A stretch of DNA of 64,000 nucleotides from Labilibaculum sp. (GCA_016342745.1 JAEINT010000017.1:83544-147543), one strand, 5' to 3'. Shown: positions 45,541 to 53,869, counted from the stretch's first letter. Translations and numbers: made by a program. Notes: generated by a model from the sequence alone, not told the origin.

Positions 45541-46059
45541 TTAACAACCACCTACTTCTTCCTCTTGATGGCTTCCTAATTCTTCTAAATTCTTTTCTTG
45601 TAACAATGGGTAGGTTAATTCCCATTTCTTAAATCCTCCGTCGATATATTTCACATTCTTATAACCCAAACTCATTAAAGATTGAGCAGCTAAAACGCTT
45701 CTACTACCTTTTTTGCAATACAAAATAAATTCCTCGTCGGAAGCTGGTAAATACAATCCTTCGTTCTCCCAATACTTTTCACTAGCAATATTAAACTCCA
45801 AGGTACCTCTGGCAATATTAATTGCGCTCGGTATGTAACCATGATTGTATTCCGATTTAACTCGAACATCAATCAGATTAAACATCTCCATAGAGTCAAT
45901 TTTCACCATTAATTCTTCTACACTAATGGTTGGAACATTTTGTTTTGCAACAGCTACCATTTCGTCCACATTTGCAAAATTTTGGCTGTTGTTACAGCTC
46001 ATAAAAACTTGCGATACGAAAATTACAGCTACCAGATATATTAAGTTTCTTTTCTTCAT
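45541..46059 (-). CDS. Single-domain rhodanese lipoprotein
   Basis: 172 aa. Lipobox FMSC (Cys22), rhodanese domain with the active loop YCKKGSRS (C115). The C-terminus is acidic and ends EEEVGGC, with a terminal Cys that could act as a second sulfur acceptor or metal site. It lies 11 bp downstream of the cytochrome b gene. Confidence 0.87.
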   Translation of the reverse strand: MKKRNLIYLVAVIFVSQVFMSCNNSQNFANVDEMVAVAKQNVPTISVEELMVKIDSMEMFNLIDVRVKSEYNHGYIPSAINIARGTLEFNIASEKYWENEGLYLPASDEEFILYCKKGSRSVLAAQSLMSLGYKNVKYIDGGFKKWELTYPLLQEKNLEELGSHQEEEVGGC

Positions 46060-46070
46060 AACATCAGTAT

Positions 46071-47240
46071 TTAATCTTCTTTTGATTCTTGTTTATTCAA
46101 TTCATCATTTATGCGAATTTGCTTTTTAAGCAATTCTCTTTCTGCCAATAACTGACCTGTTGTGTCAATTATAAATCCTTCTATACCAACAATATTACTC
46201 TTCTCGTACACTGGAGATATTGTTAAGGTATGGTGACCTTCAGATCCATCTTTACAAATTCGTCTAACCTCACCGTGGTTTATTGTTTGGCCAGTCTTTA
46301 ATACTTTTTCTACATGATCAGCCAACTCTACAAAGTCTTCTTCTGATCTGCTTAAGCGATAGTGTTTACCGACTATTTCATCTTTAGAATCGTACTTGTA
46401 AAGCTTAAACCAAGTATCATTTACATCAATATAGTTTCCATCTTTACCAATGCAGAAGTAACCCGCACCACTGTTACCAATTGCATCTTTAAAGCGAGTA
46501 TCCACAATTGAACTTACACCTGCTTTTTCACCTGCAAGATTTACAGCTGCATCAAACAATTCAGAATCTTCTTCGGTAGATTTTAATTGCGATCTACTCT
46601 TATTAATTGAAGCTTCGATATCGCTAATTACTCTATCTTTAGCTTCGTCTTCGCTTAATTCTTCCCAACCCGTAATCATTGCTTTAATAGCTGAAGTTGG
46701 CTTATGTCCTGTCGTTGTTAAATAAACATGAGCAATCATAAAAGCCAACAAAAGAAAGGCTCCAAACACGTGAATTACAGCTACAAACTCAAGACTTTGT
46801 AATTCCATTCCTTCAACAGGATAGTGGAAATACAGATATAGAAAACCAGAGATTACTTGAACCGGAATAACCAAAATCTTTAGTCCTAAATAAATCAACC
46901 GCTGTAGCGGATTAAACTTATTATAAACCAGCTTTTTAGTTGGATGCGGAGCACCTTTAAATATGCCGCCAACGTAATATTCGAACTGAGCTTTAAGATA
47001 TTTTGTAGTAGGCTTATATTGCCTCCATTCCCCAGTTGTAAAGTGCCAAAATATGGCAAACGTGATTAAACAAAGGAAAATCCATGCAGATACATTGTGC
47101 AGCTCTACTGCTTTTTCATATCCTATTAAATCGAATGAACTATGAATTTCAAATCCAGTTATCATCAACACAAGAATTAACAAAGCTTGCGCCCAATGCC
47201 AAAATCTTTCAAATATTTTATATATATATACTTTCTTCAT
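46071..47240 (-). CDS. Membrane cytochrome b (b561/thiosulfate-reductase type) fused to a PAS domain
   Basis: 389 aa. Residues 1-205 are a di-heme b-type membrane module with TM segments near 17-35, 50-68, 110-130 and 155-178; candidate ligand histidines include H15 (RFWHWAQ), H48, H65 and those in AVIHVFG and AHVYLTTTGH. Residues about 255-375 are a PAS domain (YFCIGKDGNYIDVNDTWFKLY) and PAC-like end (GFIIDTTG). The cytochrome would link menaquinol to the octaheme protein encoded just upstream (11 bp). The cytosolic PAS fused to a quinol cytochrome is unusual and may sense redox state. Confidence 0.85.
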   Translation of the reverse strand: MKKVYIYKIFERFWHWAQALLILVLMITGFEIHSSFDLIGYEKAVELHNVSAWIFLCLITFAIFWHFTTGEWRQYKPTTKYLKAQFEYYVGGIFKGAPHPTKKLVYNKFNPLQRLIYLGLKILVIPVQVISGFLYLYFHYPVEGMELQSLEFVAVIHVFGAFLLLAFMIAHVYLTTTGHKPTSAIKAMITGWEELSEDEAKDRVISDIEASINKSRSQLKSTEEDSELFDAAVNLAGEKAGVSSIVDTRFKDAIGNSGAGYFCIGKDGNYIDVNDTWFKLYKYDSKDEIVGKHYRLSRSEEDFVELADHVEKVLKTGQTINHGEVRRICKDGSEGHHTLTISPVYEKSNIVGIEGFIIDTTGQLLAERELLKKQIRINDELNKQESKED

Positions 47241-47251
47241 TGCTTTGCCTC

Positions 47252-48859
47252 CTATTGATTAGATGTTGATTTTCTTCTGAAAAAAATACGTAACGAGCCA
47301 TGCAGAACTGCTCCTATAAGTGCTAGAGCAACTAAACCAATTCCTAACATATCAAGTGGTACGTTTTTATCTCTTCCAGGTAAATAAAAGTCATTTAGCT
47401 GAGCCAAACGTCCATCATCTCGTGTATGACAATCTTTACAGCTCAAGGTCTGTTCTTTTGGAGATACCATGTGATTTAATGGCCAATACATTTCGGTTTC
47501 TACAAAGTCGAAACCACCACTATACGGTAAATCCAGATATTCCATACCAGCCTTTGACGCTGCATGCCAATCAAAATCTTTCCAATAAGCACTATCTCCC
47601 TTCACTTCTGCATGAAGTTTAGGCTGAATCAATGTATTATAAACTGTATCGTAAATTTGTTTTCCTCTGTGAACTTTAACAGGCCAAATTTTAGAAGGCT
47701 TATCGGTTTTCTGACGCTTACCTTTATCAAGATAAGACCCACTTAAAGAATTCATCTGTACTGGTATTGTATCAATTTTATCTGTAATCAATTGATGATC
47801 TGCCAATCCATTAAACCAATAATATTCAGGAACAACATCTGTATCGTAAACAAAATTTCCTTTAATAGATAGGTAATTGTGATTACCATCAGCATCACTT
47901 TCATGCTGTGCATTTCCATCTTCATCTAAACGTCCTGCTGTAGACCAATCCCAAATCATTTTTGTTCCATTAACCTTAGCATAGGTAGGAATATGACACG
48001 TTTGACAAGCAATTCGAATAAAGTGCTCATTTAGTAATTCACTCTCATGAGGAGCTTCCGTATGACATTGTACACAAGTCGCTCTATTTTTATTTTCTGA
48101 TGATAACGCATATAATTTACCTGCCATATTGTGTTTTTCTGTAGTATGGCACTCAATGCAACTCATATTTTCACCTTCTGATGCCATGTGTACATCAACG
48201 TTTCTATCACAATCAAGTAAGGCTTTTTCAAGGTCACCATGCTTTACATTGTTTCCGCCACCACCCCAAAAGTGACATACTCCACAATTTACTTTTGATG
48301 GAGTTCCAACACTTTGAGCTACGTAATTCAGATCAACATGATCAGCAGGATATCCCGCTCCACCACGTTTTTTCTCATAAGTATCAGAATTATCATGACA
48401 AACCAAACAATCGACATTCAGCTTATCTGAAAAATCGAATGATTTATCAGCATAACCATATCCTATATGACAACGAGTACAAGAATTCTCGCTTCCCGAC
48501 ACACCAATACAGAAATTATTCAATATATTTTTCTTTCCAACAGCAACTTCACCACGTCCATCAAGCTTCTCAACTCGCTCCCACATCCAGTGATTTGTCT
48601 TCATTATTTCGTCAGCTCTTCCTGTATGACAAGAAATACATGCTGCTGTTACTTCATGAGCATTCTTAAAATCTTTCTGAAGTTGAGGGAATGTACTATG
48701 ATCAACTGAAGGAGTCAAGTCCCTATCCTTAGCCATTACATAGTTTTTTAGCTTTAGTACCGATAAAGAATCGGTCTCTACACTTTCTATTTCATCTTGT
48801 GCTATACATAGCAAGGGAAACAAAAATGCAATTAAAAATGATAGTCGTAATTTTTTCAT
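47252..48859 (-). CDS. Octaheme cytochrome c of the tetrathionate reductase (OTR) family
   Basis: 535 aa. Sec signal peptide, then eight CXXCH motifs at C74, C127, C151, C192, C234, C262, C285 and C474. A C-terminal TM (MLGIGLVALALIGAVLHGSL) anchors it to the inner membrane. Heme number and spacing, with the long gap before the eighth, match Shewanella OTR, which reduces tetrathionate, nitrite and hydroxylamine in vitro. Here the neighbours (rhodaneses, porin) favour a sulfur compound. First gene of the operon, preceded by a TATCTTTA element and an FNR-like palindrome. Confidence 0.92.
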   Translation of the reverse strand: MKKLRLSFLIAFLFPLLCIAQDEIESVETDSLSVLKLKNYVMAKDRDLTPSVDHSTFPQLQKDFKNAHEVTAACISCHTGRADEIMKTNHWMWERVEKLDGRGEVAVGKKNILNNFCIGVSGSENSCTRCHIGYGYADKSFDFSDKLNVDCLVCHDNSDTYEKKRGGAGYPADHVDLNYVAQSVGTPSKVNCGVCHFWGGGGNNVKHGDLEKALLDCDRNVDVHMASEGENMSCIECHTTEKHNMAGKLYALSSENKNRATCVQCHTEAPHESELLNEHFIRIACQTCHIPTYAKVNGTKMIWDWSTAGRLDEDGNAQHESDADGNHNYLSIKGNFVYDTDVVPEYYWFNGLADHQLITDKIDTIPVQMNSLSGSYLDKGKRQKTDKPSKIWPVKVHRGKQIYDTVYNTLIQPKLHAEVKGDSAYWKDFDWHAASKAGMEYLDLPYSGGFDFVETEMYWPLNHMVSPKEQTLSCKDCHTRDDGRLAQLNDFYLPGRDKNVPLDMLGIGLVALALIGAVLHGSLRIFFRRKSTSNQ

Positions 48860-48907
48860 AAGCCTTACAGATTAGGTACGGTATAAAACTACTAACCTAT
48901 TCTTCAA

Positions 48908-48915
48908 TAAAGATA
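48908..48915 (-). promoter_or_regulatory. -7 element of the sulfur operon
   Basis: TATCTTTA on the minus strand, about 49 bp before the octaheme cytochrome start; no clear -33 element, which fits an activator-dependent promoter. Confidence 0.45.
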
Positions 48916-48962
48916 TAATTCTCTATTAGGCTCGATTCATTTTTAAATCGATTGCATCAAAT

Positions 48963-48986
48963 AAAAACTGATGTAGATCAGTTTTT
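48963..48986. promoter_or_regulatory. FNR/Crp-type operator
   Basis: Perfect inverted repeat: AAAAACTGAT, GTAG spacer, ATCAGTTTTT. The inner part TGAT-N4-ATCA is the FNR half-site layout. Its centre lies about 70 bp upstream of the probable transcription start of the octaheme operon, a usual class I activator position, and about 140 bp before the divergent Crp/Fnr gene. Confidence 0.7.
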
Positions 48987-49115
48987 ACCATGATACTACT
49001 CGCTCACATGACATATTATTAGCTAATTATCAGCACCATATCCTCTATGAATCATAACAATAATAGGCTTTCTAAGATAAAATTGATACATTTATCAAGA
49101 GCAAAAACACAAACT

Positions 49116-49808
49116 ATGACATGTAAATTCACAAATACTTGTACAATTTTCAATAAAAACCTAACTCTTTTTGATGAGTTGACGGATGAGGAAAGGGAAT
49201 TAGTTAATGAAAACAAGGTTACAGTAACCTATAAGAAAGGAGAAACGATGTGTAAACAAGGTTCCTTTGCCTCTAATATAATGCATATTAGAGAAGGATT
49301 AGCCAAAGTTTACCTAGAAGGACCTGCTAACAATCTAATTTTAAAAATTGCACCAGAAAATAGTCTTATTGGTATGCCATCAATCTATGAGGGAAACAAT
49401 AAGTTCATCTACTCTGTAGCTACCTATACCGAATCGGTTGTTGATTTGATTGACATGAATATTTTTCAACAATTATTGCAAACTAATGCCAAGTTTTCTT
49501 TCCGAGCACTTAATATCATGAACGAGAACATTATGCAAATATACGGCCGCTTCTTTTGTTTATCGAACAAACAACTACACGGACGTATTGCAGATATTCT
49601 TTTGTGCTTAAAGGACAGAGTATACAAAAATGAAATTTTTGATTTCACATTTTCGCGCAGCGAATTAGCAGAACTTACCAATATGTCTACCGAAAGTGTG
49701 ATTCGCGTAATGAAGAACTTTAAGGATGATGGTTTAATTCTTCAGAAGGATAAAAAGCTTGAAATATTAAATCCTGAAATGCTTGCTAAAATTAGCAGTT
49801 TGGGATAA
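49116..49808 (+). CDS. Crp/Fnr-family regulator of the sulfur operon (probable)
   Basis: 230 aa from ATG 49116; the frame is open upstream to 49047 but the first 23 residues do not look like family sequence. cNMP-like beta-roll (GETMCKQGS, ASNIMHIREGLAKVYLEG) and C-terminal HTH with TNMSTESVIRVMKNF, where the Glu and Arg positions used by FNR to read TTGAT are kept. Cysteines C3, C9 and C46 near the N-terminus could bind a cluster or sense redox state, but this is not established. Divergent from the octaheme operon and next to the palindrome it may bind. Confidence 0.82.
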   Translation: MTCKFTNTCTIFNKNLTLFDELTDEERELVNENKVTVTYKKGETMCKQGSFASNIMHIREGLAKVYLEGPANNLILKIAPENSLIGMPSIYEGNNKFIYSVATYTESVVDLIDMNIFQQLLQTNAKFSFRALNIMNENIMQIYGRFFCLSNKQLHGRIADILLCLKDRVYKNEIFDFTFSRSELAELTNMSTESVIRVMKNFKDDGLILQKDKKLEILNPEMLAKISSLG

Positions 49809-49838
49809 ATAAAAATCACTCCTTTAAATAATAGTAAT

Positions 49839-49934
49839 AGCCGATTAATCTAGATCACATCAAAGTCTTCGAATTTTTCGGCTTTATAATTCTTAACAAC
49901 TTGCTGTTGTAAGTATCTTGATGATAAGTATTTT
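49839..49934 (-). pseudogene. Decayed fragment of a YkgJ-type gene 3' end
   Basis: This stretch aligns with 51062-51180, the 3' part of the intact YkgJ-type gene, with scattered substitutions and one 21-nt in-frame gap. For example GAATTTTTCGGCTT and AACAACTTGCTGTT occur in both. On the minus strand it reads ...NSKLL, VKNYKAEKFEDFDVI and then a stop earlier than in the intact gene. It has no start and is a remnant of a duplication or rearrangement. Confidence 0.75.
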
Positions 49935-49987
49935 GAATATGTAATATTATTTTGTTAAGTTTAAACTACTTAACAAATCGATAGATA

Positions 49988-50731
49988 GTGAATAAAAATC
50001 TCCTCAACATCCGACCTCAATTACATTCCAACATCCAAAACATTGATTTAAACAACATCATTGCTCCTACCATTCCCATTGCCATTTACCTGCAAGAAAG
50101 TGAAAACCTTGCTGCCTGGGCAAGCGATGATGTAAACAAATTAAAAAAAGTTGGAATTACTTCGGCTCATATTAAAGATTTAAAGGAACGAATTGATGCT
50201 TGCCGAAGTTTGCAAACCGAATGGCTGAGGCTTAAAAAGATAAAACCAAGCACTCAAAAAAACTGGGAAAAAGTACAACGCAGCGCCATTAGTATCCGAA
50301 AGGAATTACTATTGAAATACAATTATGCCTTTCGAAACAATGAGCATGCATTACACGAAATTAAGAAACTGAGTAGGAAGAATACTGCTGCACAATTAGC
50401 TGCAACACTTGCCAGCTTGTATAGAATTGGCTCAAAGTATCATGATTTACTTGAGAACATATCATTCGATTTTAGCCAACTAAAAACGATAGAGAAATTA
50501 GCAGATGAAGTTCGAGAAACTAGTTCGGAATATAGAGTTAGTTTTCCTGAAAAAGATAAAATAAAAACCTTACGCGATAAATCATACACCTACCTTAAGC
50601 ATTTGGCAGATGAAATTAAGAATGCGGGCAAATTTGTATTTGCAAAGAACAATGAACGCCTAAAAGGCTACGAAATAGCCTACTTTAAAAAGAAAAAGGC
50701 ACATTTTAAAGAAAATATGGTAGTACTTTAG
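49988..50731 (+). CDS. Hypothetical alpha-helical protein
   Basis: 247 aa from GTG; no ATG near the start. Lys/Glu/Leu-rich and predicted mostly helical, without signal peptide, TM segment or recognisable motif. It has no Cys apart from one and ends ENMVVL. I do not recognise the family. It is flanked by the YkgJ remnant on the left and a 20-bp-periodic array on the right, so it may be part of a cassette. Confidence 0.6.
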   Translation: MNKNLLNIRPQLHSNIQNIDLNNIIAPTIPIAIYLQESENLAAWASDDVNKLKKVGITSAHIKDLKERIDACRSLQTEWLRLKKIKPSTQKNWEKVQRSAISIRKELLLKYNYAFRNNEHALHEIKKLSRKNTAAQLAATLASLYRIGSKYHDLLENISFDFSQLKTIEKLADEVRETSSEYRVSFPEKDKIKTLRDKSYTYLKHLADEIKNAGKFVFAKNNERLKGYEIAYFKKKKAHFKENMVVL

Positions 50732-50785
50732 CCCATTGATATGCTATTTTTACCAATGGGAATGGATTTAATTCCAAAATCACAA

Positions 50786-50980
50786 CCTTTCCCTATTTTT
50801 TAATGTCTTTCCCTTATTTGTTTAATCTTGCTGTATATTATTAAACCTTTCCGTAAATTTCGCAACCTTTCCCGTTTTTTAGCTCTCATTCCCGGAAAGG
50901 TTTAATATTTTCGGGAAAGACTCTCTATTTATGGGCAAGACTCCTAATTTCTTGGAAAGGCTCGACTTTTTCTGGAAAGA
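50786..50980. repeat. 20-bp-periodic inverted array
   Basis: CCTTTCCC-like cores begin at 50786, 50806, 50826, 50846, 50866 and 50886, exactly 20 bp apart; GGAAAGR-like cores begin at 50894, 50914, 50934, 50954 and 50974, again exactly 20 bp apart. The orientation flips at the TTCCCGGAA centre (50889-50897). Sequence between cores is AT-rich and variable. As RNA or cruciform DNA, the two halves can pair core to core. It lies 55 bp after the stop of the unknown helical gene. Confidence 0.85.
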
Positions 50981-51039
50981 TTCAACTTTTTGTAATTTTA
51001 GCATATCAATTTGAATCAATTGATTGCCCTTTGCCTGAT

Positions 51040-51573
51040 TTAGGCGTTCAAATCCTTCGCCAACCTATTCATCGAGATCATATCAAAATCTCCGAATTTT
51101 TCGGCTTCATAATTCTTCACAAACTCCTGATTGATTAAGAACAACTTGCTGTTATAAGTATCCTGAGGATAGGTATTTTCACTGTGGAAATCTTCAAAAT
51201 CAGTAAAATTTAACGGACAAGTTGATAATTCCCAATCTTCTCCTTCCTGACTCATAAACAAAAGTGGCAAGCCATGCGTTCTGCAAATAAATGGACGAGA
51301 CTGATAGATTTGACACAAATCATTAATCAAGAAGTTGCAATCATCTGCTTCCTCATCCAATTCTAGATGTTCCTTTGGTGGATTTTCTTTTAACTCTTCT
51401 AAAATGCTAAAATACTCAACTGGCAAAACCGAAAAATGCATACAACATTCAGAACAACCCTTTTTACAGGCCATTTCCTCTTTGTGTAATTTTGAAAGTT
51501 TCTCGCTTACTTCGCTTACCTCGTTCCTTAACTGGCGATACTTTGCCAATTCTTCTCTTGCCTTCTCGTTCAT
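51040..51573 (-). CDS. YkgJ-family cysteine cluster protein
   Basis: 177 aa. The cysteine cluster CKKGCSECC near residues 37-45, followed by CNFLINDLCQIYQSRPFICR and a later CPLNF, is the YkgJ/CxxCxxCC zinc- or iron-cluster pattern (UPF0153). Cytosolic; function unknown in the family. A broken copy of its 3' part lies at 49839-49934. Confidence 0.85.
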   Translation of the reverse strand: MNEKAREELAKYRQLRNEVSEVSEKLSKLHKEEMACKKGCSECCMHFSVLPVEYFSILEELKENPPKEHLELDEEADDCNFLINDLCQIYQSRPFICRTHGLPLLFMSQEGEDWELSTCPLNFTDFEDFHSENTYPQDTYNSKLFLINQEFVKNYEAEKFGDFDMISMNRLAKDLNA

Positions 51574-51694
51574 TTCTGTAATATTTTGTGCAAATGTAGA
51601 AAAATTGCACTAGAATCCGAACTTCATTGAAAATCCCAAACTGATTACTGAATGAATGGAATTGCTATATAGATCACCCCTCTGTCTGTCGACA

Positions 51695-51714
51695 TCTCCC
51701 CTGTGGAGGGGAGA
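51695..51714. repeat. Intergenic TCTCCCC/GGGGAGA stem-loop
   Basis: TCTCCCC, 6-nt loop, GGGGAGA; related in style to the stems at 1042-1115 and 11699-11718. Confidence 0.55.
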
Positions 51715-51770
51715 ATTGTTATTTTTATTACAAAACTCTCGTAATTTTTAATTCCGAATTCGTAATTGTA

Positions 51771-51816
51771 TTTACTGATAACTGTTCAATGATTACTGTT
51801 TACTGATAACTGTTCA
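51771..51816. repeat. 18-bp direct repeat at the sfsA 3' end
   Basis: TTTACTGATAACTGTTCA occurs at 51771-51788 and 51799-51816, period 28 bp. The second copy covers the sfsA stop codon and last codons, so repeat expansion may have changed the C-terminus. Confidence 0.65.
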
Positions 51817-52510
51817 TTGATAATTCAAATGGCAAAAGTTCGCCCAATTCTATTTTTTCAGGAGAAACAATGGCGCGTATGGGATAAACTTCTACTCCAT
51901 TTTCGTGTGCTTCCTTTAAAGTTTTAGCATATTCTGGATCGATATCAACAGCAGGTGCAAAAACATCAACATCAGCTCGTTGAATGACATAAACCATAAC
52001 AGCTCTTTTTCCCTCTTGCTTAACTTTCATTAAAGTGTTTAGGTGCTTTCTACCTCGAATTGTAACTGCATCAGGAAAACGAGCATAGTTTTCAACTCTT
52101 AAGCTCACATTTTTGACTTCAATGAAACATTCCTCCTCATCATTAGAAGCAAAAACATCAAAACGACTGTCATCAAACTTTACTTCACGCTTTACAAACG
52201 AATATCCCGCAAGCTCTTTAATTTGATGATTTTTAACCGCTTCGGCTACCAACAAATTGGGTACTGCCGTATTGATCCCGACCCAAGAACCATTTATCTT
52301 GATCATTTCCCAAGTATACTTTGTTTTTCGTTTGGGATCATCAACGTAAGTTAAATATACCTCTGCTCCTTCCTCCAAACAAGATTTCATACTGCCCGAA
52401 TTAGAGGTATGAGCAATTACTACCTCACCATTATCCAATTCAACATCAGCTAAAAATCGCTTGTATCGTCTTATTAATTTACCGTGCACTAATTTATTGG
52501 GAAAAATCAT
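51800..52510 (-). CDS. sfsA: SfsA (sugar fermentation stimulation protein / nuclease fold)
   Basis: 236 aa, family length. Blocks LVHGKLIRRYKRFLADVEL, AHTSNSGSM, EVKNVSLR and FPDAVTIRGRKHL are the conserved SfsA sequence; the D/E-x-K residues fit a PD-(D/E)XK-like nuclease core. Roles in carbon regulation and DNA binding are reported in E. coli; the true function is unclear. Divergent from the ATP-grasp gene with overlapping promoters. Confidence 0.95.
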   Translation of the reverse strand: MIFPNKLVHGKLIRRYKRFLADVELDNGEVVIAHTSNSGSMKSCLEEGAEVYLTYVDDPKRKTKYTWEMIKINGSWVGINTAVPNLLVAEAVKNHQIKELAGYSFVKREVKFDDSRFDVFASNDEEECFIEVKNVSLRVENYARFPDAVTIRGRKHLNTLMKVKQEGKRAVMVYVIQRADVDVFAPAVDIDPEYAKTLKEAHENGVEVYPIRAIVSPEKIELGELLPFELSMNSYQ

Positions 52511-52532
52511 GATTAATTTTTTGTTGGAAATT

Positions 52533-52540
52533 CAAAGATA
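52533..52540 (-). promoter_or_regulatory. -7 element of sfsA
   Basis: TATCTTTG on the minus strand, exact TAnnTTTG, 22 bp before the sfsA start. Confidence 0.55.
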
Positions 52541-52553
52541 AAGAGATTTCGGC

Positions 52554-52561
52554 TACTTTTG
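52554..52561 (+). promoter_or_regulatory. -7 element of the ATP-grasp gene
   Basis: TACTTTTG, exact TAnnTTTG, 26 bp before the ATG at 52588. Only 13 bp from the sfsA -7 element, so the two promoters must overlap. Confidence 0.55.
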
Positions 52562-52587
52562 TCGGAGCAAGATTCGAGAATAAGATT

Positions 52588-53829
52588 ATGACAGAAAAAA
52601 AATTACCCAACATATACATTTACAATCCCACTTGTGAAATAGCGATTGCCAATGGCACATTAAGCTTTTTCCCCAACAAGACCTTATCTAAATTTGAAAA
52701 GGATTTGGATGTTTTGCCCCTATGCTTTACCGATAGCAATGATGTTTTATTGGTAAGGCAAATGCCCGATAATGATTTTTTAAACCAGATTTCTGCTGCA
52801 GGTATAAAATTACCAAAGTTTAAAGTACTTGAAGATGCTCTTACGGATGATGAATTTGTAAAGACCGATAAAAACAGCCTACAAGCTTGGGGATGGAGTC
52901 CTAGAATACATCACATTTTAAAACCATTTAAATCATCTTGCAATTCGGAATACTTGGCGCAACCAAATGCCTACTGGAAAGATGAACATCGAGATTTATA
53001 TGGTAGAAAAACTGCTCTTGAGGTTTTAAAAAGATTCCTGAGTAAACATCCTGATGACATTTACATCGATCACAAGCAAATTGCAAGAGTTTGTACCAAT
53101 ATCCAAGAAATTGAAGTTTTAATTGAAGAATGGAAACAGTTGGTTATAAAAGCTCCTTTAAGTTCATCTGGACGTGGCTTGCAAGTACTAAGATATTCGC
53201 ACTTAAATGATTCTATTACGCAATGGATTAATGGAACCTTAGAGGCACAAGATTACCTAACTGTTGAAGCACTGCTAGACAAGAAGTACGATTTCTCCTT
53301 ACAATATTATTGCGATGGGAAAGGCAATTTAAGCTATATGGGACCTGGTTTTTTCCTGACTAGTTCGAATGGACAATACGAAGGAAATATTCTTGGTGGA
53401 ATGCCTGAGCATTTTAAGGCTTACTTATCAGATGCTCAAATGGAAGAATTATCTGATGGTATTAAAAGTGCAATGGAAGATTCGGATTTGGCAACAAACT
53501 ATTGCGGATATTTAGGTATTGATTGCCTCTTATTTGAAGATAAATCAGGTAAAATGAGAATTCAACCATGTGTAGAAATCAACTTACGATACAACATGGG
53601 AACATTAGCGCTTATTTTGGATGAATATTTGGCTCCCAATACAAGTGGCGCATTTAAAATGATTTTTAAGCCAAAATCTACATTTGATGAATTTCATAAA
53701 GAAATGGAAAAGAAACATCCTTTTAAGATGAAGGATGGTAAATGGTTGAAAGGTTATCTTCCATTGGTAAGTCCATATCAGAATAAAAACTTTGGCGCGT
53801 ACATTTTGCTTGAAAATACGGAAGAATAA
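52588..53829 (+). CDS. ATP-grasp-like protein of unknown function
   Basis: 413 aa, no signal peptide. The start PNIYIYNPTCEIAIANGT and the segment LVIKAPLSSSGRGLQVLRYS (nucleotide-binding lysine and glycine loop) with GYLGIDCLLFED and PCVEINLRYNMG (metal-binding Glu/Asn) follow the ATP-grasp pattern. A ligase of carboxylate to amine or thiol is expected, substrate unknown. The gene is alone, ended by a palindromic terminator. Confidence 0.7.
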   Translation: MTEKKLPNIYIYNPTCEIAIANGTLSFFPNKTLSKFEKDLDVLPLCFTDSNDVLLVRQMPDNDFLNQISAAGIKLPKFKVLEDALTDDEFVKTDKNSLQAWGWSPRIHHILKPFKSSCNSEYLAQPNAYWKDEHRDLYGRKTALEVLKRFLSKHPDDIYIDHKQIARVCTNIQEIEVLIEEWKQLVIKAPLSSSGRGLQVLRYSHLNDSITQWINGTLEAQDYLTVEALLDKKYDFSLQYYCDGKGNLSYMGPGFFLTSSNGQYEGNILGGMPEHFKAYLSDAQMEELSDGIKSAMEDSDLATNYCGYLGIDCLLFEDKSGKMRIQPCVEINLRYNMGTLALILDEYLAPNTSGAFKMIFKPKSTFDEFHKEMEKKHPFKMKDGKWLKGYLPLVSPYQNKNFGAYILLENTEE

Positions 53830-53833
53830 AAAA

Positions 53834-53859
53834 GGGATTCTCACAATTGTGAGAATCCC
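53834..53859. terminator. Bidirectional palindromic terminator
   Basis: Perfect 26-bp palindrome (GGGATTCTCACAA and its complement) between the convergent ATP-grasp and spondin genes. Confidence 0.9.
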
Positions 53860-53869
53860 AAGCTTCAAT

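Noticed and set aside
48181..48669. 162-codon plus-strand frame
   Set aside because: Antisense to the octaheme cytochrome gene; its His/Asn-rich product is a mirror of heme-motif codons.
49842..49858. FNR-like half-site TAAT-N4-ATCA downstream of the Crp/Fnr gene
   Set aside because: It lies in the decayed ykgJ fragment and is explained by that ancestry.
50786..50980. CRISPR array
   Set aside because: Cores of 7-8 bp at 20-bp steps with an orientation flip do not fit repeats and spacers; no cas genes are present.
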